From assembly GCA_019914995.1 (NCBI GenBank), contig CM034131.1, forward strand, positions 9,332,501 through 9,396,500: DNA of 64,000 bases, written 5' to 3'. The notes under the pieces were generated by a model. The model saw nothing but the letters and a program-made list of their open reading frames with translations, searched no databases and was not told where the DNA came from. A program made the position numbers and the translations under genes. This stretch comes from Acanthochlamys bracteata. Taxonomy: Eukaryota > Streptophyta > Magnoliopsida > Pandanales > Velloziaceae. Below are positions 38,001 to 51,002 of the stretch, one piece after another. Position 1 is the stretch's first letter. Every line of letters starts with the position of its first letter.

Positions 38001-41000
38001 CAAGACGTATAGGTGATCTGCGAAGACATCATGAAGAAGAGGGACATCGATATCGAAGAAAAGAAGAATATAACCGAGATGGGAGGCAAGAATTGGAGAA
38101 AAACCGCGCAGCATCTAGAGGACATGTTGACATGTATCACTCTTACCCACACAGGGACTTGGATGCTAGCTCAACATATCCCAGAAGGGGCCGATTTGAA
38201 GTGCTCGAGAGGCCCAGGGAGTGGGATGGTTCGGTTGGTTCCTGGCAGAGGAGAGAGGAGGAGGCTCTTCATAGCAGAAAGGTGAAAGAAGAAGACATAA
38301 GACGGGATTATGGTGAGGAGTTAGGAATAAGGCATAGAAGTAAAACTAGGATTGGTGAGAGGAAAGAAAGTATTGAAGATATGCATCTCAGGAAACGAGT
38401 AGATGATGGTGAGTATAGAAGTCGTGACAGAGAAGTTACCTCCAGGCAAAGAGAGAGAGAAGGTATGTCCAGTCGAAGGCAGGAGTTAGATGATCCTTTT
38501 AGTAGGAGGAGGGAAGAAGAGCTCATTAGGAGAGACAAATTTGAAAAGGAAGAGGCATTGCATGGAGAAAGGCTCAGGGATGACTCCACCAGAAGAAAAA
38601 GGGAAAGGGAGAAGGATGATAGTGCAGACCATAGGAGGAGAGAAGATGCACTGAGAGCAAGAGACAAACCTGAGGATTTTCAATCTACTAAGCATAAGGA
38701 TGACACTTGGCATCACAAAGAGAGGGAGGACAGGCAGCGGCTTAAGCAGTCTCAAGAAGATGCACAAAAGCAGAGGGAGAGAGAAGGAAGAGGAACCTTG
38801 AGGAGTCGCCGAGTAGAAGATGATAGAACTGTTGGTGGAAAAGGAAAGAGCAGAGATGAGCCAAAAAAGTCGGATCTTGATAAGGATAATCAGTTAAAAG
38901 ATAGAAGGAGGCAGAATGAGAACTCTCGGCGAAGTGATAGAACTGGTGAGGAAAGAAACCCATATTATCGAGGAAGAGAAGAAGTAGATGCAAATGAGAA
39001 TAGAGCCAGTGAAGAAGAAAGAAGCTCAAGGCATGAACGGCCTGGCTATGGTCATCCTTCTGCTACTAACGGCAGCCACTATACCAGTCAAGACAGGCGT
39101 AGAGAGAGTGGACGGCAAATAAGTAACAGCGAAGTGTCTGAGGAAAATATCCACAGCCGCAATAAGAGAAGACGTGAAGACCTCAATACTCAACCCAGTG
39201 AACAGGTATGTGAATACGTAAAGCTGAGTAGAGACCTCTTCCATGCAAATTGTACTATGTTCAAAAGACTAAATAGTTCACTATTGCCATTTATTTTCGT
39301 TTGTTAGTTCTAAAATATTAACATGCCTATGTCGAATAAAGATTAATCTAAGGTATAAACAGATGGTTGTTTTGGCACTTCACTCCCAAAGTTATTATAA
39401 TAGACATTTCACACAATCTACACTCCTGATGCTTGTGCCTCACACTTTGTAATAATATGCACAATCTGTTAATTGATGCTTATCTCTGAGATTGATCATC
39501 CTTGGTCTAAGATGTACATTTGCAACCAGAATATAACTATTGAGAGTAACGTATTTTAAATGGGAATATATTGCAACCATCCTTTAATATTTGGTGGTTA
39601 AAAGATTTTGGTAAATTAAAGAAAGAGCTCTGATTTAGTAGTTATAATTGGTCATCACTTATACGTTTTTTTGGGACGCACCATCACTTGTAGTTAAATA
39701 GCTTGATTTCAAGTCATTTCTGCAGTAGTTTCTGATGGTGGAAACTACCATAAAAGGTTCCTTGTAGGATAAAACTGAAGCAAATTCCTGGACCTTTTGT
39801 ATATATTTTACTTGGAAGCCCTTTTAAGAAAAATGTTCTTGAAATTGATGAACATTACCACCTCTATAGATATCTCATACTTCCAAGATACAAATTGAAG
39901 ATTTGAGCCTTTGAATGGAATTACTGGAGAGAAATTACATTGGTACCAATTATGGACAAAAAGAGGGATTGCTTTGAAGTGTTTGCTCATATGAGGGCCA
40001 TGTGTTATGTTTTGACTAGGGGAACTAATTTGACAGAAGAGGTTCTTAGTCTCTGTTGGTGCTGGGAAAATTGGCTTTGGTGTTTTCTGTCAAACCATCA
40101 CACTGTGGTAGTGTATGCAAAGGATACATGATGGGACAGAACCATTATGCTTTCCCCTGAGCGCAGTGGTAAAAGATCCAGGTATTCTATCAGTGGAAGA
40201 TGAAGTCTTTTATTCATAAGAGTTGAACCCATGGTCTCCCCTTGTAGAATAATTTTTCATAAAAGCATTGTCTTTTGAATCTTTCTTTAGTAGCATAATC
40301 GGTCATTAATATCATTACATGCCTGTGGTTCCTTCTTTGCATAGATTTATTTGAGTTTTGTTGTTAGTTTTTTGATGCATTTACTTGGGAAATGGCTGCA
40401 GTTATCATAATATTCTTAGGTTAGGTTGTCTGATGATTCTTTTTTAATTGTCTTTTTCTAAATTCAGTTAAGTCGCAAAAGAAGAAATGAGCATGAAACA
40501 GTTTCCAACGCTCTCCCAAACCAAAGTCATGAACAAAAGGAACTTCCACAGATGCAGCCCTCTTTCTTGAATCAAGCAGAAAATCTTGCTTCTGATGATG
40601 AACATTCGGATTCAAGAAGAGGGCGATCCAAGCTGGAGCGCTGGACAAGTCATAAAGAAAGAGACTATAGCGCTGTAGACAACACAAGGTCAGACTCTTC
40701 CTCATCAAGAGTCAAGGTCGTCAGCAGAATCACTGCCGACATAGGAGGGTCAGTGGTGACCAACGGTGAAGGTGATACTGCTGGTGAATTAGAATTAAAA
40801 GATTCTGATGCAGGACACACTGTTCTGGAGAAAAATGAAGACCTGGATAAGCATCTGGACACGGTTGCTAAGCTTAAGAGAAGGAGTGAGCGTTTCAATC
40901 TTCCCATGCCTGGAGAGAAGGATGTCACTGGAAGTAATAAGATCCAGAATGAGTTGGCGGTGCAGTCAGATTCTGCTACTGGCACAGATGTCAAGCCTGA

Positions 41001-41037
41001 GCGCCCAGCTCGGAAGCGCAAGTGGACCAGCGGCTGA
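32031..41037 (+). CDS. FIP1[V]-like polyadenylation factor subunit
   Basis: Nine exons by my reading: 32031-32977, 34808-35064, 35590-35716, 35789-35857, 35939-36076, 36311-36412, 36537-36829, 37525-39205 and 40468-41037; about 1390 residues. The N terminus is acidic (MDIDDDDEFGDLYADV). The DSEDDLRIVLNDEHF block and the Gly-rich YIRPGAAPTGG and RGRGDWRPTMGRG segments follow. The Fip1 motif is in exons 3-4 (FDIDIDTFEDKPWRLPGIDI, then FNFGLDEDKWKEYCKQL). The long C-terminal half is rich in Arg/Glu/Asp and ends ERPARKRKWTSG. Plant FIP1[V] bridges poly(A) polymerase, CPSF and RNA in nuclear 3'-end formation. The frame breaks once, at about 32270 in exon 1. Intron 3 begins with GC (CTG|GCAAGT). 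All later exons join cleanly, so I regard the gene as live. Confidence 0.9.
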
Positions 41038-42228
41038 TGAGAGAATGGTATAGGTCTGGTATTGACTCCACCAGTTTCTTGTCTTCCTGATCTTTTTGCA
41101 CTTGAAGGCTTCATAATGGTGTCCACAAGCAGCATAACCAAGTCTAAAAAACTATTAGAGGCTCCCTCATAACTCTTTCATGATACTGTATGGTAGTTTC
41201 TTGAGGTGTAATCAAGTATGTCATTAGACCATGACCTAAGGCTGTAACTCATGTTACATGGGGGTGAATATTTGAATCTTGAACCACAGGAATCCGCATG
41301 ATCATGTAACTTTGCAATCCGTCCAAATTTTGAAGGTGAACTTGGATACAGCATGCAGTTGCTACCGGAGCTTCAGCAGGCTGAGCTTCTTATCCTTCCA
41401 GGTGAGAATTTTTCTAAGTGGATGGATGATCAGATGACTTCAGCTACTGGTAGGAGGATTATGCCTGCAGGAAGTGGTGCTCTTGATGAAACTAAAATTT
41501 TCTAATCTGTTCATATTTTTTCATAAAGGAACAAAATTCTGCGCACGAGTTCTTCTCAGCAGACTCGTTCCTGCATGAAATATGTTTTTGCCTCTGGGAG
41601 CATAAATCAGAATTAGCTATTGTTGTACTATAGTTTTGTGAGTACTGTTATCGATATTCAGTTATACTCACTGCTAGTAGTCGATGACCTAGAATGAATA
41701 CTTGTGTTGTAGCATTCTATGTGCAAAAGATTGTTACGGACTTGTAAAGGACTATAGTTTTACTTTTATAAGTCTCCTTGCATACTTCTCATAGATATGA
41801 TTATTGAGTTAATACAATGAAAGCATTCCGTCCAAAATAATGTGGTGCTCTTCTTCTTTGGCATTTCCTTTTATTGTTGTCGTATGTGGCTGTTATGTAA
41901 ACTGTTTGTTTTAACAAAAAATACGATTTCTTTTGTTAAAATTTATATTATTATGTATTTCTCTTCTTCTAACTCACTAAATTTATTTTTAATTCATATT
42001 TTTTTAAAATTTATTTTTATGAAATTCATTCTTTATCTGCGAAATTAGATCAGACGGTTAACTGACTTGGCAATTCACGTTTTCTTCAATTTTCTTTATT
42101 CTATGAAAATGATTGCTACTGAGAATACAGAATATATGTTAATTGAATATAAATCCTTCTAACTTCAAAGCCCAGCACTGTAGTTTTCCTATCAACTCAA
42201 AACCCCTCTACAAACTCCGGCGAACACC
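41038..42228. other. FIP1[V] 3' untranslated region and intergenic DNA
   Basis: Bases 41040 to about 41800 look like 3' untranslated sequence of the FIP1[V] gene. The remainder is AT-rich spacer up to the WDR5-like pseudogene. No coding sequence recognised. Confidence 0.5.
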
Positions 42229-43738
<1,510 letters not shown>

Positions 43739-44551
43739 AGAGTGAGGGCTGAGTTGCTCTTTCTAACGCACCATTGTTGTATGTAACTTGTGCACTGCAA
43801 GCCAACTTATTCCACTACAGTCTTTTGGTGGTTTCTTTCTATCACTCAGTAGCATACCATCGGAGGTACACTTATTACTAACTTATGTGAGTATGTGACA
43901 GTATTTCTATCTCTCACTGACAAGATTGGATTTGCTTTATGCTGTGTGTGCGCTCATCTGGGCTTCACTTTTTTGTATACATTAACATGGAAAAGCTTGT
44001 TACAGTTGACGCTTACGAAAATGTTTGAATTGCTAAGTATCAGTTGGGGTATGTAGTCTTTATTATTGGTAGACTAAGCTAATCATTATTATTGGTAGAC
44101 TAAGTTTGATTTGCCTACTGACATCATGAGCCGCACTATCTATTTCATGTTTTGTTCACTACTTTGTTTGCAGAATGACAGCACTTCTTCGTCTTTTAAG
44201 TTTGCTCATTTATGTCTTAGCATGAATTATGCTAGGTTGGGCAAAAGCACATACTGCATGGTTGGCATTTATGTTAATAGTAATTGTGTTTTTAATTTCG
44301 ATGTTTATTTATCGAAGTCAATGAGCTGTAAAGATTGCTAACGTCTGCTACGTTGTGATTCAGATTCTGGTTTCTTCTCCCATCAGAACAGCAAAACCCA
44401 TCTTTATGTCCTGGGCAGAAGTTCTCTTTTATCTTTGAAAGCTGCTTTTGTGAGGAACCAGTTGAGCTAGTCCTAATTGATATCTCTTATCATCGCATTC
44501 CAGTATTTTAGTTGATATACTTTGTTCTTTTTTTTCTCAATCTAATTTCAG

Positions 44552-44915
44552 ATATCCAATGCATCCCTGAAGACGAGAAGTTGTCCTTGAGACAAGTCAC
44601 ATTTTTGCAAAGCGCACAGCTCTTCTTGCATGGGCTGGTATAGTGGGTATTCTGAAGAAACATGAAAGGGATGAGACTATTAAAAAGGCTGTGGTTGTTG
44701 TAAAAGGTGGTCTATACAAGCACGATAGAGTTTACAGCATTATTTGCATACTGCAGTGAAGGAGATGTTTCACGGTTAGCTTTCTGGTAATGTGGTTTTT
44801 CTATTACTTGATCGAAGATTATGGAATCAGGGCTGTATTGCTTGCTGCTTCAAACATGGAGCAAGTGGAAAGTTCGTGATAAATTTAGGTATAGCAGTTT
44901 TGGTCTATTTGATAA
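44552..44915 (+). pseudogene. Hexokinase C-terminal remnant
   Basis: After a good acceptor (TAATTTCAG) the sequence reads ISNASLKTR, then after a frameshift VLETSHIFAKRTALLAWAG and IVGILKKHERDETIKK, then VVVVKGGLYKHDRVYS. After another shift it reads LHTAVKEMF before a GT. AVLLAASN follows near 44835. This is the order of the last exons of plant hexokinase: the ARLAAAGI.GILKK region, then the GGLYEHY phosphate-binding block, then the GAALLAAS C terminus. Several frame breaks and the missing first two thirds make it non-functional. Confidence 0.75.
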
Positions 44916-47207
44916 AAATTTTTAAATGAGCATTGTAGGTAAGTTAGGTAGTTGTTCATTTCACTCAATTTTGTTATGATAGGTTTTTATGGTTCACCCT
45001 AAGTTTCTGTATTGTCTCGGCTTTGCAAACGACGTTGATGATATTTGTATATCTTGGGAGATAGTAACCTCTACTAAACAAGCTGTTAGATTATTAGTAA
45101 AACAGTCAATTCTATTGTCTTCTTCGTTTTTTTCTTTTTTCCCTCGAAAGTTGAAAGGAAATATTACAATCACCACATATCAGCAGCATATGAAACATTT
45201 GAAATGTGAAAATTGTGTTCACTACAGGCTTTATGTGGAAATTTTGCTTTATGTGGAAATTTTGCTGTATATATGTACATTTTCATTTAAGCATGCTTCT
45301 AGGTGAAATGTAAACCTCGTTCAAAGTTTTCTGTTCGGTTGATTCACTACAGGCTTCTAATATTTGGGACCAAAGATCTGATGAGCCCTGAAATCCAACA
45401 AGAGATTGAACGTGACTTGGTCAGCTAAATCATGGAGCGTCTATGGTTAATTTTTTTGGCATGACGTAGTCAAACTTATGTGAAGATTCCTGAGAAGTTA
45501 GAGCAAGTAGTGAGCGAGCCCTTGTCCAAGTAGGACCAATCTGTTCCAGTTCAGAAACCATCAACCACTGAATGCCACTTCACTGCCAATCTGAAACTTT
45601 GCTAACCATGTGAAATCAACTGCTGCCGTTACACTACAAATTCTATGCTAGTGATAACAATAATAATCTGTACTTCATCTGTTCATTTCTCAAAGAAAGC
45701 AAATAAGCAGTGAAGCAACAAGGCAACAACAGTTTATTACATTCACATAATTAGCCTGTGCGAAAAATTATTATTATGTAGTGGTTAAGGAGACCAAGAG
45801 TCAATGTGACAATGGTTCTAGAAAGAGTCGCCGATAACATAGTGCAGAAGGGGCTCAGTTGAAAGGAGACAACATTATCTTCATTCAAGGCTTTGATAGC
45901 TACTAGCTCTCCTAATGGCGACAATCATGCACGCAAACCAAGTGAATGACTTGGCTTTATTTAACACTAACCATACGAAAATTAACAACACCTTCGTATG
46001 TAATTTGTAAAGCCATGTTAATAGAGAAACCTGGAGTGTTTGTGTTAGGGAGACCTACAACATTGACATGGGCTCGAGGTGGAGTTAAATTCTATTAGCA
46101 TTAATGAGTTTCTTCGATTCATATCATAAATTCAAAACTACTATAGAATTGATTATAAAAAGATAGAAACAAAATAAAACATGAATTATTACTATTCGAA
46201 AATTTGGGTTTAGGTCTATCTGCGCTCACTGACTGGGATTTGAACAGGACTCTGCTGCTTGCTGCTTCTGCTACTCTGCCAATCTGCATCATATTGGCAG
46301 GTTCTATCCGTGTAAGCATGCTCTGAAACACAACACTAATGGAGAGAGATTGTAGAATTCTATTATTGTTTTCAATTTGAAAAATATAACAAATCAGAAT
46401 AAAACAGAAAAAAAAAAAAGAAGAAATATAACCTTCCAAAAAGAGAAAAGAAGAAGCTTGTAGTTGGAAATTGAACAACGTTGGGCTGTGTTTGGACTTG
46501 TGGGCCAATTTTTCCTGGCCCCACCTTTTTTTCTGCTCCGCTGTGCTACGAACCTATTTTAATTACATAAATTAAATTTAAATGTTAAATAATAATTAAA
46601 TATCTAAGTAGTATTTAAATAAATTTTAATAAATTTTTTTATTTGAAAATAAAAATAATTATTGATATAATAATTACATAAATACAATTATGTATTTCTA
46701 TTCAAAACTCCACTGCACACTTTATCTATAGGCTTATTAACAAGTGCAGTATTAGTACCTAGTTATAATTACTACCACTATCAGCCTTAGCAAAATGAGT
46801 CCCTCCAACTCAATTAATTACCTTAATTAAACAATTGATTCAATCATTAATAGGAAGATTAAGTTAGGTTATCCTCCCAAAGAGTTCCCCTACTCTTGTT
46901 TGCACGTGCCAACGCTTTGTTCTTCGCACCGTTAATTAAATACTTTAGGTAAATTACAAGGAAGTAATTAACTTATAAATTTACAGCTGTTACTCTTTAA
47001 AAAACAGTAAACTATGGCGCCAAAATCCGTACTATTTTATTTTTTATTTTTAACTCCAAATAAAAACAAACAAATATATAAATAAAAAAATATTTCTTTT
47101 TATTTTTATTTTTAGTTTCTAAACTACCATAAAACAGAAGCAAGGAAGCACAGAGAGCAAGAGCAACTCTGCAGCACTTCTCTCTCTCTCATTTTCTAGC
47201 AGAGAAG
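44916..47207. other. Intergenic region
   Basis: Includes a short tandem repeat at about 45226-45262 (TTTATGTGGAAATTTTG twice). A 24-codon frame at about 45350-45428 (FGTKDLMSPEIQQEIERDL) might be a worn exon of an unknown gene. A minus frame at 46119-46508 with no recognisable motif lies here too. The last 700 bases are AT-rich promoter-side DNA of the BAM1-like gene. Confidence 0.4.
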
Positions 47208-50200
47208 ATGGAAACAAGAATGATAATTCTTGCTTTGTTCTTTTGTCTCCATCTTTGGTCGCCGGCGATGGCTGCCGTTGGCGAAGTTGAAGCGTTGGTT
47301 TCAATCAAATCTTCATTAATCGATTCATCAGGTTCACTCTCTTCGTGGAACAAAAGTTCATCATCACCATCAAGCAATGGGAATTATTTCTGTATGTGGG
47401 CAGGCGTACGGTGCGATTCTCTCCAGCACCGTGTGATTTCTTTAGATATTTCAGGATTCAATCTCTCCGGCACGTTATCACCTGCCGTCGGTCATCTCCG
47501 GTTTCTTTTGAATTTCTCTGCTGCAGCGAACCAGTTATCTGGCCCGATTCCTTCCGAGATTTCTATGATTTCTTCGCTTCGGCACCTCAATCTATCAAAC
47601 AATGTGTTCAATGAATCTTTTCCGTCTTCGTTTGGTTCTCTTTCCAATCTTCGTGTGCTTGATCTTTACAATAATAACCTTACCGGATCTCTTCCCCTTG
47701 CTGTTGTTCGCTTACGTCAGCTTCGCCATCTCCATCTTGGGGGAAATTTCTTCTCCGGAACGATTCCTCCTCAATACGGTTCCTGGTATGATTTAAAAAA
47801 ATAAATACACAAGTAAATAAAGAGATTAAATCTTGTTTTTTTCTAAATGCATTTGTTACATTTTCTTTGTTTTCTTATATGTTTTTCTAAGTTGTCAGTG
47901 GTGTTTGATTCGTTGTTGAGCATGTTTTCCTTTGTTGTTTAGGCAAGCAACTGTTTAGAAGAGATTGAATTTGGTTGATAGCTTTTTTTGCTAGTGTTTA
48001 GATTAAATGCTTCTGCAGAAAAGAAGTGGATTTGATTTGTGGTTTTAATTTTTTCTGCATGTTTGTGATTGTTGATCAGGGAACAACTAGAATACCTAGC
48101 ACTGTCAGGGAACTCGCTGGTGGGGACTATCCCGCCTGAGCTGGGCAACTTAACTAAACTCCGGGAGTTATATGCTGGGTACTTCAATAGCTTCGAAGGC
48201 GGAATACCGCCGGAAATAGGCAACTTGTCGAACCTTGTCCGACTTGATTTGGCGAACTGTGGGCTCTCCGGAGAGATACCATCGGAGATGAGCAAGCTGG
48301 AGAATCTTGACACATTATTTCTGCAAGTTAATGGAATCTCTGGCAGCCTCACACCCGAGCTTGGTAACCTCCGTAGCCTTAAATCCCTCGATTTGTCGAA
48401 CAATGCACTCACCGGTGAGATTCCACCGACGTTTGCTGCGCTCAGCAATCTGACGCTGCTCAATTTGTTCCGTAACAAACTCTACGGATCAATTCCGGAC
48501 TTTATTGGAGATTTACCATCGCTGGAGGTGCTCCAGCTCTGGGAAAACAACTTCACCGGGAGTATCCCGCGGCAACTTGGAAGGAATGGAAAGCTCCAGG
48601 TGGTTGATCTTTCATCCAACAGGCTTACTGGATATTTGCCGCCTGACCTCTGCTACGGCAACAATCTGCAAACTTTGATTGCTCTCGGAAATTTCTTGTT
48701 CGGGCCACTGCCAGAGTCACTTGGCAAATGCCAATCTCTTAGAAGGATCAGAATGGGAGAAAATTACCTCTATGGGTCGATCCCAGGAGGATTGTTCAGC
48801 TTGCCAAATCTGGCTCAGGTTGAGCTCCTAGATAATCTCCTCACTGGTGGTTTCCCTGACACTGCTGGCTCACCGGTGTCGGCTAATCTTGGACAGATTA
48901 GCCTGTCCAATAATCGGCTATCTGGCCTTCTGCCTCCTTCCATTGGAAACTTCTCTGGACTCCAGAAATTACTGCTGAACCAAAACAATTTCTCCGGTCG
49001 TGTACCGCCAGAGGTTGGTCTTCTGCAGCAGCTGTCCAAGATGGATTTCAGTGGCAATAGCTTCTCAGGTTCTGTTACCCCAGAAATTAGCAAGTGCAAG
49101 CTATTAACGTATGTTGATCTTAGCCGAAACAATATCTCTGGAGAGATCCCAGGAGAGATTGCTAGGATGAGGATACTGAACTATTTTAATTTGTCAAGGA
49201 ACCACCTTGAAGGTGGTATTCCTTCATCTATATCGACCATGCAGAGCCTCACAGCTATCGACTTCTCCTATAACAACCTATCTGGCTTGGTGCCAGGAAC
49301 TGGTCAATTCAGCTACTTCAATGCAACATCTTTTGTTGGCAACCCTGGTCTTTGCGGACCTTACCTTGGTCCTTGCCCATCCGGTGTAGCCACTGGTTCC
49401 AAGCCAGGGCATGGTGGCAGCTCTTTTTCGGCCCCATTCAAGCTTATACTCGTTATAGGCCTGCTGCTTTGTTCTATTGTTTTTGCCATTGGTGCAATCA
49501 TAAAGGCTAGGTCATTGAAGAGAGCCAGCAATGCCCGGGCATGGAAACTCACTGCATTCCAGCGGCTGGACTTTACAAGTGATGATGTGCTGGATTGCTT
49601 GAAGGAGGAGAACATTATTGGCAAAGGAGGTGCAGGGATCGTGTACAAGGGAATCATGCCCAATGGTGACCAGGTAGCTGTAAAGAGGCTTCCTGCTATG
49701 AGCAGGGGTTCATCACATGACCATGGTTTTACTGCAGAAATCCAGACTCTGGGAAGAATCCGGCATCGGCATATTGTCCGGCTACTGGGTTTCTGCTCAA
49801 ACAAGGAGACCAATCTTCTGGTTTATGAATACATGCCCAATGGCAGCTTGGGCGAAGTTCTACATGGGAAGAAGGGTGGCCATTTACACTGGGACATCAG
49901 GTACAAGATCGCCATCGAGGCAGCCAAGGGCCTATGCTACCTTCACCATGACTGCTCACCGTTGATCCTCCACCGTGATGTTAAGTCAAACAACATTCTG
50001 TTAGATTCCAACTTTGAAGCTCATGTAGCTGATTTTGGGTTGGCCAAGTTCTTGCAAGACTCTGGCACCTCAGAGTGCATGTCAGCGATAGCTGGATCAT
50101 ATGGCTACATTGCTCCAGGTAATCATCTGCTTCCTGTATTCTGGATGCTATTTGCCATATATACTTCTGATTCATTTATACTTCACGAAATAAAACAATC

Positions 50201-51002
50201 ATTTGATGTGATGTCATTACTCGTTCAATTCAAAGGCTCCTGTTTTGCTTAAAATTGACCATGATGGCCATGCAGGAGATGGATTTTCTTTATCCATTTC
50301 CACAGAAAGATTATAATTCTGGTATTGTGTTATGTTGTGGTATGTACATCTGTGAATGATAAAGTGATTCTACCAACTTCTTTCCTATGAAGTTCCCACT
50401 TATATCCTCCTACCAATTTCTGCATCATGATTTTCCATTACATGATGTTTAACAAGGTTGTTGTGAAGCATTGTAATGCTTAAGGCTCAAGTTACCTGTT
50501 ATGGTATGCTTGTACTAGAAGATTTTTTTTCTTTATATTAAGTATTAATAAGTGATCATGTATTGTTTCAACTGTAGAGTATGCATACACACTGAAGGTT
50601 GATGAGAAGAGTGATGTCTATAGCTTTGGCGTAGTGTTGTTGGAGCTAATCACAGGAAGGAAGCCGGTTGGAGAATTTGGGGATGGCGTTGACATTGTGC
50701 AGTGGGTTCGAAAGATGACAGACTCAAACAAAGAGGTCTTGAAAATCTTGGACCCAAGGCTTTCAACGGTCCCTATTCATGAAGTAATGCATCTCTTCTA
50801 TGTGGCAATGCTTTGTGTTGAGGAACAAAGTGTTGAGCGGCCAACAATGAGAGAAGTCGTCCAGATATTAACAGAGCTCCCCAAGCACCCATTAAAGCAC
50901 GATGATAAAGATCTGGTAGAAGCACCACCTTCTGATGAAACAGGCGAACCTAAGCAGCCACTATCAACTCAATCACCACCAGCAGACCTTCTTAGCATCT
51001 GA
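47208..51002 (+). CDS. BAM1: LRR receptor-like kinase, BAM1 type (LRR-XI)
   Basis: Three exons: 47208-47785, 48080-50118 and 50578-51002; 1013 residues, close to Arabidopsis BAM1. A signal peptide ([20 protein letters not shown]), an LRR N-terminal cap ([14 protein letters not shown]) and about 21 leucine-rich repeats precede [16 protein letters not shown] and the CGPYLGPC pair. The transmembrane span is [20 protein letters not shown]. The kinase has the Gly loop [33 protein letters not shown] and the APE motif split by the last intron. The C terminus ends [10 protein letters not shown], like BAM1. BAM receptors bind CLE peptides at the plasma membrane in meristem, anther and root development. 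The intron in the LRR region (294 bp after GSW) is unexpected; the kinase-domain intron is usual for this subfamily. Confidence 0.94.

Noticed and set aside
38308-38767. Leu/Ser-rich minus-strand frames of 93-119 codons
   Set aside because: Antisense readings of the Arg/Glu-rich FIP1[V] C-terminal region.
46119-46508. 129-codon minus frame upstream of the BAM1-like gene
   Set aside because: Contains a Phe-rich stretch from a poly-A/T run and no recognisable domain; no splice context supports it.
47939-48478. 179-codon minus frame opposite the BAM1-like gene
   Set aside because: Shadow of the LRR coding sequence; LRR codon patterns often leave the opposite strand open.
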